NCBI GenBank assembly: GCA_002224055.1
Contig: AZLU01000020.1
Span: forward strand, 248,001 to 312,000
Reading direction: 5' to 3'
Length of the DNA: 64,000 nucleotides
Source of the DNA: Pezizomycotina sp. ARF18
Taxonomy: Eukaryota > Ascomycota
Shown one piece after another: positions 22,128 through 34,899 of the stretch. The position numbers and the translations under genes are program-made. A model generated the notes under the pieces. It was not told the origin of the DNA, did no database searches, and saw nothing but the letters and a program-made list of their open reading frames with translations. Each line of letters opens with the position of its first letter. Position 1 is the stretch's first letter.

Positions 22128-24354
22128 CTTTTTTCAGATGCCTACAAGGCCTGCTTTTTGTTAGTTTTTGTGTTCGTTTGATTTTAGCGTCCACTTAATA
22201 CTTAACACATCGCATTGCATGAATGTGCAGAGAGTCATACCGTCTAATGTGTAGAGGTGTAAAATTAAAGGAAATAGGAGGGATTCACGGAGCCAGGCTC
22301 CGCGATGGCTTTTTTTTGAAATGGGTATCTCTCTTCAGCGCGCCCTACTGCTTCAAAACCAATACCCCATATCCGGTTATACAACATGCAAAAGGAACAA
22401 AACAAAAAACAACAAAGTAAATACGTAGTGAGGGTGAAAACGAGTGTCTTCTGTCGTATGCAGCGTAGCGTGGACTGCAGGTTACTATTCGTCGTTCAAT
22501 TAACGATGGGGTTCGGGGTAAGATGCTAAAGGGGGTTTCGAAAGGGTGAGGAGAAGAAAAAAAAAATATGAGGCTGAGATAAAGTGAAAGAGAGAAAAAA
22601 GGTACTAAGTAAGGGTCAGTAAAAGGGAAGCGAGAATGTCGCAATCCGATACAAGCAAAAAGTAGCAGCAAGAACAGAATTTGTACAGCAAAAATCCCGT
22701 CGTTTCCTTTAATGAAGAAAAGGGGAAAGATAGGACGAAAATACTGGAAACAAAAAGGTAGAAAAATAAGAATGGTGATTCCAATTCCTGTTGTATTTAC
22801 TACCGGGGAAGAAGCAGTCCAGAAATGACAGCCGTAGACGAAAAAGAACGACGAGAAAAAAATTTTCTTTCTAAGTAAGTAAGTAGCTCAGATCCTTTTT
22901 CTTTCTTTCTTTTTTTTTTTTTTTTCTCTCTTCTCAAGTGTTGAGATTTGGTTGGTGAATGAACTGTACAACGAATGCACAGACAGAAAAAATAGTAGGA
23001 TATGCAGCCAATATGCAGCAATTATTGGGTGGATGGATCCACACTCGCACTTCCTTTCCTTCCCTTGCACTTCTTTTTTTTCCTTTTTTTTTTTTGTGCC
23101 CTTGTAACTCTTGTAGGGCGAAAAACGAATATATTAGTATGAGTGAGACGACAGAAGACGAGAATAGAATAGATATAAATGGAAATATAAAGGGAATCGG
23201 CCAATGGGCAGTGTGACGGAGGAGAAAAAGGAATGGGGCACTGGGATGTTTGATAAAAAAAAAAATAATGGAAGAAATACCGGGAGGAAAAAATGAGAGG
23301 AATGGAACTGTGCTGTAACGTACGGTAGCAAAACGTCGTACAATCCCGGCGTCAACTCGAGGTTCGAGAAGTTTTCTCTTTCCGTTTCCTTCCTCCCTTG
23401 TCCTTATTAGCGCCCTTTTTTTTCTTTTTTCTTTTTTTTTTTTCAAATCCTGGTACTCCGTTCCTTATACGATCCCTGTTGACTTTGTGTCGTATCGTAT
23501 CGTTGACTTTCCCTACGACTCGGCGGTTGGAAGAATAGGTAGGCGGTACTTGGCTGTAGACTACCGAGTTCTTCTCCTCTGCTCTCTTCCCTTCTCGATT
23601 CCTATCTTCGGTCTTTCAGGTTTGGTGTCGAGTTATCACGGATTGGGTAAGGACAATCAGCCGGGCCTCTGACGTAGATCCTTGTATGTGCCCTTAAATA
23701 CGAGAATAAGCACGTTAGAGAGCAAAAGAACTCAGCGGCGACAATGGCTCTGCAAAGATACGTAGAAAACGTAAATATTTGAAGGATGGTGATTGAAGAA
23801 TAAAGTAGACGTGAAAATATTATATATATACAAAATTATTTGGAAGAGCGGCGCGTAAAAGTTGGGGATTTATTTATTTTCCTTTGTAGTTTGTTCGGGA
23901 TCTTTATGTGGGTGTTTTAAGGCTGGCTTCTCCTCAAAAAAAAAAATATAACTGGGAAGTTTTTTTTTTTTTTTTTTTTTTTTCGGGCTATATAATTTGT
24001 TTTTTCTCCTCCGTGCTTAAAAATATCCCACACCCGTCCAGAACGCGGCGGCGGGGCTGATAAAAAGATTGGAGGGCCGGATTCAAACTAGCGCGTTCAC
24101 TTCCATAAACAAGAAAGGAAAAAAAGTGTGCTTTCACGCTGCAGGAAGGAAGCTACAATTGATTTTGGCATCTGTTCATGTTGATCAAAAATTTTATCTA
24201 TATCATACGTATTATATCTCTGTTATCTCTTGTGCGACAAATAGATTTGTTTCTTCTGGGCAGACGCGAAGATTTAAAAGAGAGAGACATTTTCGAGTAA
24301 TTTATTGTCTTTATGTTCTTCAGATGCATTTGTTTTCGGCATTCGCTCACGAAC
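22128..24354. other. Spacer upstream of the GAR gene
   Basis: Purine-rich on the plus strand near 22540-22620, which is CT-rich on the GAR sense strand and typical of a fungal leader. T runs lie near 22909-22925, 23417-23443 and 23960-23983. The 61-codon plus frame at 23487-23672 has no recognisable content. Confidence 0.5.
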
Positions 24355-25397
24355 GTCAAAACGTGGCGGGACGGACCGAGAGCCTTCCGCCGTCGTTATG
24401 TTCACAGCCCCGTTGGCGTACGCGCCAGCTCTCGACACGAGATACAGGACGAGACCCGCCATATCTTCCGGGTGGCCCTTGCTGTTCTGCGGGATCTGAT
24501 CCCACGGGTATTCAGCGTCCTGGTTATGGTCGGTCATATCCGACGGATATACTAATCAAATCAGCGTATCAGCGTTTAATGGAGAAGCAATATAAAACAG
24601 TAAAGACGGTTCGGCTTACTTCCCGGAGCAAATAACGTTTACGTTAATGGAAGGTATTAGCAAAAAAAAAAAATGCTCCCAAAAAGAAAAAAATATTACT
24701 GGCATTGTGTTTCTCTCACTGATCGGATCTTAAACGGCGCAAGCAGCGTTGCAAACATCTTCCCCATGTGCGTCGCCGCGGCTTTCGACGTATGGTAAGT
24801 GAAACCCGACGTTATCTCCTGTTGAACGCCGCAATACTCGTGACGGTAATTATCTGTGACCTGTTCACCAGGTTGGCCTTCTTGTTTCCCTCGTCCAGGA
24901 GGCCAAGGAAAGCAACGGTGGTAAAGTAGACCGCCGAGACATTAGTCTGGTACGCAGACGACCAGTCCTGGAAGCCGTCCTTCCAGAGGTGGGCTTGGAT
25001 ATCTTCGACGCTCTTCATCTCGTTGACGGGCAGGTGATTCGACCGGAAACGCCGGCGTTGTTTATGAGGACGTTAATGAATCCTTCCTCTCCCTTTATCT
25101 TGTCTACCGTGCGGAGAGGTCGTCTTTTGAGGTGATATCGCACCGTATCCCAGAGATCACTTCCTGTGAAAGAATTTTTTTTTTTTTCTGAGCGAGGAGT
25201 TCTTTGCGAAATCAATATTGCGAGAGCTCTCCAATGGATATTCTTCGTTATATACCTGCTTGTACTCTGCTGCCTTTTGGAGGACCTCGGCCCTCCGGCC
25301 CAGGATGTAAACCTTCTTGGCCCCAGCGTCAACGAGCGCCTTAGCTATTCTCACATCAAGGTTAGAAGGTGGACGCTCCTCTTTATGTATAATTCTT

Positions 25398-25447
<50 letters not shown>

Positions 25448-25640
25448 CGTGAAACGACGTACTCATCATCCACCCAATACCTAAATGTTGGGGGAGGTAA
25501 AGAATTAGCTAGTTTTCGTGCAATGCCGATGAACGCGAATTGGCTCAATGGCTTTCGCTAAGCTTACCGCTACCTCCTCCGGTCACCACAATAACTAGGT
25601 CTTTGCAGGAGAAAATCTCAAACACGCTGCTGCTCGACAT
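24355..25640 (-). CDS. Short-chain dehydrogenase/reductase (SDR)
   Basis: An NAD(P)-dependent oxidoreductase of the classical SDR type; substrate unknown. The start at 25640 gives MSSSSVFEIFSCKDLVIVV then TGGGSG. Exon 1 (25568-25640) joins an 18-nt micro-exon (25463-25480) coding GIGWMM, then exon 3 from 25344 (TKALVDAGAKKVYILGRR). This rebuilds the cofactor motif TGGGSGIG. Later exons carry CDITSKDDL, VLINNAGVSG (NNAG motif), YQTNVSAVYFTTVAFLGLLD, SQIITVTSIAAFNR and YHTSKAAATHMGKMFATLLA, where Y-x-x-x-K is the catalytic pair. Then come YPSDMT and the family ending DGGRLSVRPATF, with a stop at 24355. Slips are visible near 25100 and 24385. The last introns are not fully resolved. Likely cytosolic: no signal peptide is seen. 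Confidence 0.9.
25396..25445. repeat. T22-A28 palindromic homopolymer in an SDR intron
   Basis: A T run directly joined to an A run within the 118-nt intron 25345-25462. It could form a hairpin bringing the two splice sites together. Confidence 0.9.
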
Positions 25641-26671
25641 GGTGAATTGAGAACGGTTGCAGTTCTGGCAATTAGGGTGTTTCGATGCCAGAGGAAGGTG
25701 GTAGCTATGGTGAGAATAACTGACTTCTCAACAAGGTGAGTAGAGAAGTTCTGATGAGCAATTGCGATTTTGACAATATGCTACGTGAGAGTAATGAAAA
25801 GTCTAGATCACGAACCAAGTGAGGGGGGAACTTTAAAAAAGCAGAAAGTGAATTACTTATTAATAATAATAATGTAAATTATTGTTCAAGAAAAATGACG
25901 CTCTTCTTGTAATTGGGATTTCCTTACGGTTAACCGATAATTTTAGCCGAACGAACTTGAAGAAAAAGCTGAAGAAAAAAAAAAAAAAAAAAAAGTCGTG
26001 GTGGGCAGCGTCGCTCATGTGCATTGCAGGCCGCCCCCCGCCACTGTGGTGTATCATTGCATAGGCGACAAAATTAAATTTATAAGCTACTTTAAGGTGC
26101 TCGCGTCTATACCTCACTGGCCCGGCTTCCACGATGTAGAAATTGAAGAGTAATTAATTACTGTAGTCGGTATACTTCCTAACAAATAGCGTCTTAAAGG
26201 ACAAAAGGTTTCTGAAAGCAAGTCCGAATGGTGTTTTAGTTTATTGAGTATAAACAATAAGGTAAACGTACGAGTTCCCAAACAGGCGTCGAAACATGCT
26301 AGATATCGTCGAGTTCGTTTTCTTTGTTCCTTGCGGCCCCGAGATGGTAGTTTTTTGTTGGTTTTTTGTTTCTTCGACCCAGAACAAAGAGATTGCTTTC
26401 ATGAACACGGAAGGAAATATTCCTAAGGAAACATCTTTAGGCCAGGGGTCGGCTTCCGTAAGTTCTTCTTCAGTATGGGAGTGCTCTTCGAGGCAAAATA
26501 CTCTACGTGGCTGGAGATTGAAAACAACGGGCGAAAAAATTATATCTTGAACGAATCCATCTCGATCAGCGAGAGTATTTTTGAGATCTCATATCCACTA
26601 GATAGCCTCATAACGATTTTACACCAATCTTTTGAGAAAACCATCGTCTTTACCGAACAAAAAGCAAGAAA
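25641..26671. other. Spacer, divergent between SDR and the Cys-rich gene
   Basis: Should hold both promoters. Contains an A-rich run near 25973-25995. The frame at 26296-26550 (plus) has a serine-rich end but no recognisable domain; it could be an upstream exon of the next gene, which I cannot show. Confidence 0.4.
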
Positions 26672-27614
26672 ATGGCGAAAACGAACACTATAGATATCTC
26701 CCCATTATCTTCAGAAGATGAAGACACCCCAGAAGCTCCTATTTCAGCAACAAGTACAAGCAAAGCCTCGGCCGTTCACTAGAAAAAAAGGGAGAATATG
26801 CTATTTCCGGTCCCGTTCTGCTCTATTTTCCCTTCGAACACCAGCTTCTCCTCCACCTTCCTCTTCTTCTTCTTCTTCTTCCCGTCTTCTTCTTCGCTGT
26901 CTTCTTCTCAATCTTCCTCTTCTCAATCTTCCCCTTCCCCGCCCTCAAACGTCTCTCCAACAACAGTAGAATTACGCCGTATAACCAAGCTGCAAGATCC
27001 AGCCCGTACAAAGGAGAAGGAAGCCCACAGGAGGCGGAAGAAGACGCAAAAATGCGTGGCGAATGCTACGAGCATTCTAGAAAGCGACGGCGCAGCGGGC
27101 GTCACACTAAGCAAAGGGTGCTGCCGTGCGACTGGCTGCGCACTTCGAACCCGAACCAGTTTAACGGGTACGCGAAGGAATTGGAGCAGTGTCAGGTACC
27201 CAGATGCGAGGTAGTACTTCTTTTAAGTGCATCAATCGGACACACGAAATATGAAATATAAGGGGAAAGAAAATTAGTTAACAAAAAGCCATATATTGTT
27301 TTTGTAGACCTGTGTAGCCCGCGAAGTATACTCCCCGAAATCCGTCTGGGGTAAGACCGCACCCGCGGGCGAATCGCCCGAACAGCACCGCTTCACTCCC
27401 GCGTCCGTTACCGCTGCCTCTCCTGCCCCTGGCCGATCCCACCTCCAACCCTGACTCCCCACCTGCAGAACTCGAAAACTGGAAGTGCTACTGCCGCCTG
27501 CGGGAGCCGGACACAAACGAACCTACGCCCGCGTGGTACGTGTGCTACGCGTGCGCGAACCACTGCTGGCAGAAGCACGATTCCCGCTTCGGCGGCAATG
27601 GGGTAAAGTGGTGA
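26672..27614 (+). CDS. Unrecognised protein with C-terminal cysteine cluster
   Basis: I do not recognise the family. The proposed start at 26672 gives MAKTNTIDISPLSSEDEDTP, an acidic lead. A serine-rich stretch follows (about 26860-26960), then a basic segment (TVELRRITKLQDPARTKEKE) and NGYAKELEQCQVPRCEV. An intron probably begins near 27210 and ends near 27307. The C-terminal part, ENWKCYCRLREPDTNEPTPA followed by WYVCYACANHCWQKH, has a C-x-C ... C-x2-C-x3-C ... H spacing that suggests a small zinc-binding fold, and ends GNGVKW at 27614. Frame changes are needed near 26760, 27120, 27150 and 27450. The basic segment plus zinc-like cluster would fit a nuclear protein (inference only). Confidence 0.45.
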
Positions 27615-28200
27615 GGTCGAGGAGGCGGAAGAGGATGCATAAGTTGGGGTACGTTGTTAGACCGAGGGGCGTGAGGGAGGAGATCAGGTTTATCTGTCCC
27701 TGCGGAGGGCGGCGCCGAAGGACCACGAGATTAGGGGTGCTTGGTGTACATGGTGCCAGCTGCCTTGTACGCCGTAAAAAAGAGTCGGGCTGTGATCTGT
27801 GATGCTCTCGTTGGTTATTTTATTTTATTTTATTTTATTTTATTTATCTATTTTTTGGTCGAGAAGGTGAGGACATTGAAGTTATTTTTGTCTAGTACCT
27901 TATATTTCAGTAAAGTAGTAAAGTAGAACCGCCCAGTACACTTTTACACTTCGAGACCCGTGATGTATAGACTGCTAGGACTTCACGAGATATATAACAA
28001 GTACATGTTGTTTAGAATATTTTGTAATTATTATAGGACCTACTTGATAAGAAAACACTAGCTGTACAGCCAAATGTCCACAAACTCCATATTATTTAAA
28101 TCCACGCTAGAAAAAAAGCTGCACAAGTGGTAAAATTACAATGTGCTCAATAATAAAACAAACAGCAAGCCTTAATATACAAAAATTATATTATATACAA
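27615..28200. other. Convergent spacer
   Basis: Lies between the 3' ends of two convergent genes. Contains a TTTTA repeat at about 27815-27846. No coding evidence. Confidence 0.5.
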
Positions 28201-30359
28201 TCAAGGAGACCACCTCAAGCCGGAACCAAAGTTATAGTACCCAAACATCTTCAACAGCGCCCTCCACGTACGCACCCGTCTAAGACCTCTCATCGCCTTG
28301 CTCCTGTCCACGGACCAGAGAAAGCTCTGAGTCAACCACGTCTGGCATAAATACGCAAGCATAGCGCACAAGAAAGTAAGCGCGACCGTCGTCCCACCGA
28401 GCCAATACCGCTCGACGTGGAAATATCGCTTAATCGTAACCGAGTCGTCCGTGTCGAGGACAATGTAACCCCCAAACATGCCGCCGATCATGCTAGCGCG
28501 GCAGTACGTCGTATTAAAAGCCCCCGTAGTCTGCGAGAAGAGAATATAAGATAGAAATCCGGTGCTGGTCGCGTCCAGAACCAAGTAGAACCGCTCGGCG
28601 CACCAGCGGAACGAAGACGTGCGCAGGAATTTCCTGATAATCCACATTTGCGTGGGTTGCGGACGCCGTAGGGGACGGCGGACGAAGGTGTACAGGCACA
28701 CCTCACCTATCATCGAGAAGAGGCAGGTCGCGCAGTATATCAGGTAAGTAAACGAGCGGCACCCGAAGCCCACCGTCGGCGTAAAGAACGATATAGTGAG
28801 CGCCCTAAGCAGGACGATAAAACAACCACAGCGGCGCTGATCGTCTGCGCGAGCTCCCTCCAATCAAAATTTAGGAGGACCCGCGCGTCGGAATATTCCA
28901 CATAAGCCGGCGGCGAGGAAGGGTAGTACTGCTTCTCGGGAAAGCCGAGCGTGAACCAGTCGACGGGCCTCGTATTGTCCCCTTCGCTGCGGATTTCCAT
29001 CAGAGCGAGCACGGAGTGAGCTATGCCGTAATGCCACCTGTTCCGCCTTGGCCGGCGAATCCCGCGAATACCTCGAAGCTCTCGTGGGGTAGCTGGACGA
29101 GCCGCATAAACTCGTTGAGGTGCTCGCGCATCTTGTCGCTGTCAGTAGGGTTTCTATCGACTATCGAGGCGACCACGAGGCACGGGAGCCAGCCAACAAG
29201 AAGTCCCAGGGCCAAATTGTGAGCGACTGTAGAGTCGCCCACGCTACCGAACGCCTTGTACACGCTGATGGCGATAGCGAAAAGGTACCACACGAAGCTC
29301 AGAGTACCGGCACGATCCCGCGCCGTCGGGTTCGCCTTACTTCCTCCGCGAGTTCTATCCTCTTGAGTATCAGCCACTCGTTGTTGATATCGAACAGCGC
29401 TTCCATGACGAGGTTCATCAGTCGCTCTTCCGACATTTCAGGTTCCATCGAGTATGACAGTTCGTACTGGTTCATCGTCGCCAGGATAGAAAACGAGTCC
29501 CTACAAGCATATTCAGGATTAGAATGCCTCGTTTAAGAATAGAAATATATCAAGTGCTTATTGTGAGGTCTTACCGGCACAGTGAAGCACGGCTTTTTGG
29601 GTCCTCCAGACTATCCGTATACGAATCCATCCCATATCAGCTAGAGTGGCGCATTTTCCCGTAATTGAGATGTTCCAAAGCACGCACATCAGGGAAGAAA
29701 CCGGCGAGCCGATCCATCTAAAAAGTAGTCCGACTTTAGACAAAATAAAGGTATTAGCATAAGTACCAAAAGGCAATTCAACTGGAAATTCAAAATGGTT
29801 TCACAATGCTTAGAATATCAAGCACATACCAGTCGCCCAGAATTTATTAGATTCCCATGGCATTTGAACTATTAGACCGAAAAGAGTAACGTCCACCTGG
29901 AGATCGCAATTATTAGTATTCAGTCGAACGACTTTCGCGCGAGAGAAAAAATCCCTTGGGGAATCTGGTAGACGTACGTAGTTAATGTATCCGATACTGT
30001 CGCCCACGAGTAAAGTCCCGCGAACTGTTATGTAACAGTCAGCTTCGCCATATACATCTGCAGGAATTGGAATTGTAACAATTAAGTTTATTACCGTTCC
30101 GCAATATCGCACAACGCCTTCATAAGATACCACAATCCTAGTAGCAGCAGTATCGTTCTGAAAGATTCTCGTCGAAATTCACAACGTGCCCTCTCCACCT
30201 CCAGCGCTCGAATAAGGTCGCATTGTTTTGGAACGTTTCCTTGCACACGAGCGCATCGTACTTCGTAGGGTGCGCGTACGCTGCTGCAGAGAAGAAGAGC
30301 GCTGATAGGTGGAGCGTCAGGAAGACCCAATTGGTGATTTGGTACTGAGAAAGCGCCAT
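28201..30359 (-). CDS. Multi-pass membrane protein of unknown family
   Basis: The start at 30359 opens a signal peptide (MALSQYQITNWVFLTLHL..AYA). An outer-face domain follows, with DALVCKETFQNNATLFERW, RIVVSYEGVVRYCG, DVYGEADCYITVRGTLLVG and VDVTLFGLIVQMPWESNKFW, split by introns near 29890-29960 and 30040-30090. Next come WNISITGKCATLADMG and MNQYELSYSMEPEMSEERL. The C-terminal half holds about six hydrophobic spans, for example LSFVWYLFAIAISVYKAFG, LALGLLVGWLPCLVVASIV, TYLIYCATCLFSMIGEVCLY and GTTVALTFLCAMLAYLCQT. Between them are RWHYGIAHSVLALMEI and YCRASMIGGMFGGYIVLD. It ends at 28201. Slips are clear near 29330, 29045 and 28815. It looks like a plasma-membrane or secretory-pathway protein. 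I cannot name a family. Confidence 0.7.
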
Positions 30360-31681
30360 TTTTTTTTAAAAAAAAAAAAATAGCTTCCAAGCTTGATATT
30401 CTTTTTTACATCTACGCTGCTTTAGTCGAGTTTGCGCAGATCTGTATCTTTTTCTTCAGGCTCAACGAGACTGGGAGAAAGCGTCATTCTTATACGTGCG
30501 ACAGCCATTGATGCTTGTGCTACGCATACAAAGGATACAATCATGCTGTTGGCCTCCATGACGACTAATACCTTTGCTTTTTTTGATAAGGGATTTTTTC
30601 GCAAGCGGAGTATGACCAGGTTCAATTCGCGTTACTCGTATCAAGGGGAGATAACAACTAGCACTACTAGCTAACTGACTAATACTGCTAATAATAACAA
30701 TAGTAGTAGTAGTAGTAGTAGTAAGTAAAAAGTGAATGAATGAATGAATGAAATCGGGCGGAGCACAGATATACGCCGTAGAGAGGGATGTCGTTAGGAT
30801 GATTAGTTGAAACGAGGCCCCGCAGAATAGCTACTTAAGTACCCACTAATAGAAGGGGCACTGCATGCAGCCGCTCTAAAACATCATCGAGCAAGCGGGA
30901 CAAAAAAGTTTACAGGGCAAAACTTTGATCCGTAGGTGCATCACGTATATACTTTTGGTGGGGTTATGTTCAAAAATAGGCGATATTTGTTGTCGCCTTG
31001 CGTTCGCGACGAGGCTGAGGGCAGGAAAGTCTCGGCAGCTTGTTCCCCCTTCCTTGCTTGTGATCAATTTCCGTATTATTATTTACTTAAACAGAGGTAA
31101 ATACAAATCAATATCATTTGATAAACGCCACCGAAATAGTAGAGAATTTTTTTTCTATGAACGCCAGACCATATAACGAAAGGAAAGAAAAGAAAAATAA
31201 GGTGTTGTTAAGAAGAAAATCCGTTTTCGTTCTCCACCCCGGTCAAGCTAAGGTGGAGACGTCGGCGAAGTGTCCCCTTTGTTCAGGAGTTTTTTTCCGC
31301 TGCAAGTCTTATTAAGCTATAAAAAACAAAAAAAAATGGAGGGCGGGGGTGGAGAAAGAGTTGTTAGGTGAGTGGTTCGCAAAAGAGCTTAGAAGAAACA
31401 CCCCACTATAGAAGCCCGTATAATTTTAGCACCGAAAGGAAAGAGACCCAAGACCTCCAACAACTCAACAAGCGATGATTGCAATGCAGTAAAGGAAAAA
31501 AAAAAAAAAAAAAAAAAAAAAATCAGGATATTATCATTGACGCAGGACAAGAATAGTATAATACAGTCCAGTTGCATGCTATTTAGCTCTGCAAGCTTTT
31601 GCGCATAAGGAGAGAGACAAGGGTGAGGGTGGAGAAAAAGCGACGAATAAATTCTTTGGGGCAATCTTTTTTTTTTTTTTT
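30360..31681. other. Spacer with microsatellites
   Basis: A T9-A13 palindrome (30359-30380) abuts the membrane-protein start. A (GTA)n repeat lies near 30700-30722, with a GAAT repeat near 30733-30752. T and A runs lie near 31498-31521 and 31667-31681. No supported gene. Confidence 0.5.
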
Positions 31682-32149
31682 TCACTGCCACCGTATGAAT
31701 CCCTTCCAGCTGTTCAGGTAGCTGTTCAAGAAGCTTCTCTTGGGAGCTTCGTCAAGCTCATGAAGAAGATTCCTGTAGTAGTCCGGGTTGCTGAGGGGAC
31801 TCGTGATCTTCTCGGTTACCGGGTACGCTTCATAAAGGTATTGTCGAGGAGCGGTTTCAAGGCGGCCCATTGTGCTTCTTGAGGCGTCGTCGATTTCTTC
31901 ACCTGAGGCACGCCCTCTTCCTCTGATTTCCTTTTCGGCGACGAATTGAACCAAGTTGAGGTAGCTTCTTCTGCTTCGGCCGCATCCGACGCTGCTATCG
32001 TATCCTTTTGGTCCTTAGCACCCTCCGCGGGGAAGTCGCGGTCCAGACGTAGGGCAAGCGTTCGCTGGAATGGGAGGTTTGGCCGTAAGGGGTCAACTGG
32101 CCATTGCTTGATGATCGCGGCGTAAACGTTCGAGCTGAAGAGACGCCAT
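31682..32149 (-). CDS. Cbp6/UQCC2-like complex III assembly factor
   Basis: Proteins of this family sit in mitochondria, act with Cbp3 (UQCC1), and support cytochrome b translation and bc1-complex assembly. The start at 32149 gives MASLQLERL, and after a single-base slip AAIIKQWPVDPLRPNLPFQ and RTLALRLD, matching the WPVD element of the family. A low-complexity acidic insert follows. The end reads YPVTEKITSPLSNPDYYRN, LLHELDEAPKRSFLNSYL and WKGFIRWQ, with a stop at 31682. Length is about 150 residues, close to fungal relatives. A second slip lies near 31830. No introns are seen. The name is from recognition of the WPVD and YP...YY..LL patterns and could be tested by profile search. Confidence 0.62.
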
Positions 32150-32389
32150 CTTCCTTCCCTCTCTTCCTTTTCCCCCGCTTTTCTTTCCTTTCCAGCACAG
32201 CCCTCTTCTGTCTCTCCTTCTTTCCCGTCGTCGTGCACCGAGACAGGGCAGGCGATGAGCTTTTGATTGGTGACGTTTGGCGAGCTATTGTCCCGGCAGA
32301 TTGGGTCGACAGTGTCGTGTCCTGATGTTGGTTGAAATTTGAAGGATGACTTCTCTGGTTTGGCTAAGAAAATTTTCTTTTCCAAAAAT

Positions 32390-32428
<39 letters not shown>

Positions 32429-34271
32429 CGAGTCAAAGACGTCAAGTGCAAGCAGAACTCTCTCTTTATTCCCCCACCACGCCAAAAGCGAGGCAGCCTT
32501 ATTTTCCCTCCACCACGTTTGTGCCTGCATGCAGCTGGAACAACAGAGAAACAAACAATTCCAAATATAAGACACAATCCGTCTTGCTCTCGAAGCAGGC
32601 CAGTTCATTGATAACAGCCTTACATTTTAGGTCTATATCTTCTAAAGCTCATACGCTTGGCAGCTTCCTTCCTTCCTGCAAGGCAAGAATAGTCACCCCA
32701 CATCGCCTTTGAAAATGTTTCGAATTGCGCACTCCGTAAGTATTTACTGATCGATTTTATGCAAAGTAACGGCGACCGCAAAGCAAGGGGATTTTTCGGG
32801 AGGTTAATTGGAAGGAAGCCTTAAGCCGCGAATGGAAAGATAGCTAGCCCGGTGGGAGTCGGAGGTTAGAGTTTCCCCGCATCCCCGGAAGCGTTTCGCG
32901 ACGGAACTTCCCTACAAGGACAGCCATCCACGGCAAAAGCTGTCAGAAGCTCCGCGCGCAGATGTTATGTGTAACGAAAGAACTATATTTTCATGTGAAA
33001 GGAGCCCCTTTGTCCTTTCTAATTCAGCGATTTAAGAACTGTACACGTACCACTTGAAAGACCACTAATTAGCCTACTCCTCGCTAAGTAATCGGCGACT
33101 TCCGGTTATCGTCACAAAGCAATAGCTTTGACACGGTTCTTTAGTAATTAGATCTACTGATACGAAGCCAGAAAAAAAAAAAAAAAAAAAAAAAAGTTGG
33201 TCCGTTTTTCGGACTACCGATAGGTACTAAGTACGACGTAAACAGCAACGATGATGAGTTCTCATTAGTCTTACAGGAGAAATCGTACTTCTTCGCTCTT
33301 TCGTTGCCAATATAGAGCTTTTAACTCCAACCGCTTTCCCCGGAAAAAAGCTGCGCCGCTTCAACGAGCTCGGATTTTGATTCTTCTTTCCTTATACGTA
33401 CAACCACTCCCTCTTTCATAGCGATTCATGAATATATACCGTTGCATCCCAGAAGGAAGGGTATTAGCAGTCTCGTAACCAAACTTTTTTTGACCGAAGG
33501 GGTATTAGCGAAAGCGGGAGCTAAAAAGTAAAAAAAAAAAAGAGCGTAAGCAAAACCTGGATACGACACCGAAGGCGAGAAATTTTAAAGATTCCTCAAA
33601 TCTTTCAATATCCCATTTCCTTGCAAAAATACTACACTTGAAGCCTAATATGAGTTTCATTTATTGAGCTCCAGGGCTCCAAAAGCGTCAGGATATACTC
33701 GTTTCGACTTTAGGAGAGAATAACAATAATATACCGGACGGTTTGAACGGAATCTAATATATCGGAAACACCGTTTTTTTTTTTTTTTTTTCCCGAGATA
33801 TATCTTCCCGCTGTGGTTTATTGCGTTTGGCGTTGCAAAGACAATATCTAAAACGTTCTATTCTCACTATCATGACTATCATGATCAAAGCTTGAGGGAA
33901 AGGAGCATAGTGCATCCATGTTGCAACATACTCAGAAACGATCAAAAAACATATACGGCTAGGGAAATTTAGTGAATGAGAAGTGTATTACAAACATGCA
34001 CGCGGCTACCGAGCCTGCGCACTTAATAGTATTTTCTATCTGTATAGCGATAAGCTCTTTAATATACATGAACCAAATTTTAAACGGCAGGTATCATATC
34101 GATATTATCCTTATACGGAGTTATTCGCTCAATTTCGATGGATCTTTTTGAAAACGCTACTCATGCAAGCTAATTCGCGTATATATGCTATTTCATTGAT
34201 ACATGCCTATTCGCCAGATTCTACGGTATTCGCGTGTATAAGCAGTGGATTAGCAAGCTTCCAGCTTGGAC

Positions 34272-34314
<43 letters not shown>

Positions 34315-34899
34315 GAAATTGTTATATACTTAAGCATAGATAGGCCAATTCGCTTGTGTTATAGAACGTCTGTTGTGAACCGGAAGTACATGCATGAATC
34401 ATGATGTGAACCTCTCCCGCTCTTTCCATTCCTCTTAGGCAAGAAATTCTCTCTGCCACAATTTGGCAAAATAAACACAGTAAGAATCTAGGTGGGCCCG
34501 TGTCGTAGCGCCGAGTCTGGCGGTATCCATGCCAAACCGTGCCGTGAGCAACGGATTTCAGCTTCGACCAGCCCGTTTTTCTTTCTTTCTTTTTTTTTTT
34601 TTTTTGCCTTGAGCCTCTCAGCTCTGTTCTAAGCAACAGCTGCGAGTTTCGTCAAGTAATTGTCTCTACTCTAGATACTTTGAAGTGGGTTTTAAAATAA
34701 AATAAAATAAAATAAATAGAGTACTGTTTACCGCTTACATACCAACTTAATTTGGTACCTCTTCTTACTTATATAAAAAGTTACCCTTATGGAAGCAAGA
34801 ATTAAAAGTCCATATATATATATATATCTTCTTTTTCCGAATCCCCAACAACCAGTCTCAAACCCTCTCCCAGCATCCTCCTCATACGGTGCTTGCGCC
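32150..34899. other. Spacer, no gene seen
   Basis: Includes T32 near 32393-32424, A runs near 33171-33195 and 33531-33541, T near 33775-33791, the longest A run in the window (A40 at 34273-34312), and a short TA repeat near 34813-34826. Plus-strand frames at 32104-32712 are opposite-strand shadows or homopolymer-coded. Confidence 0.5.
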
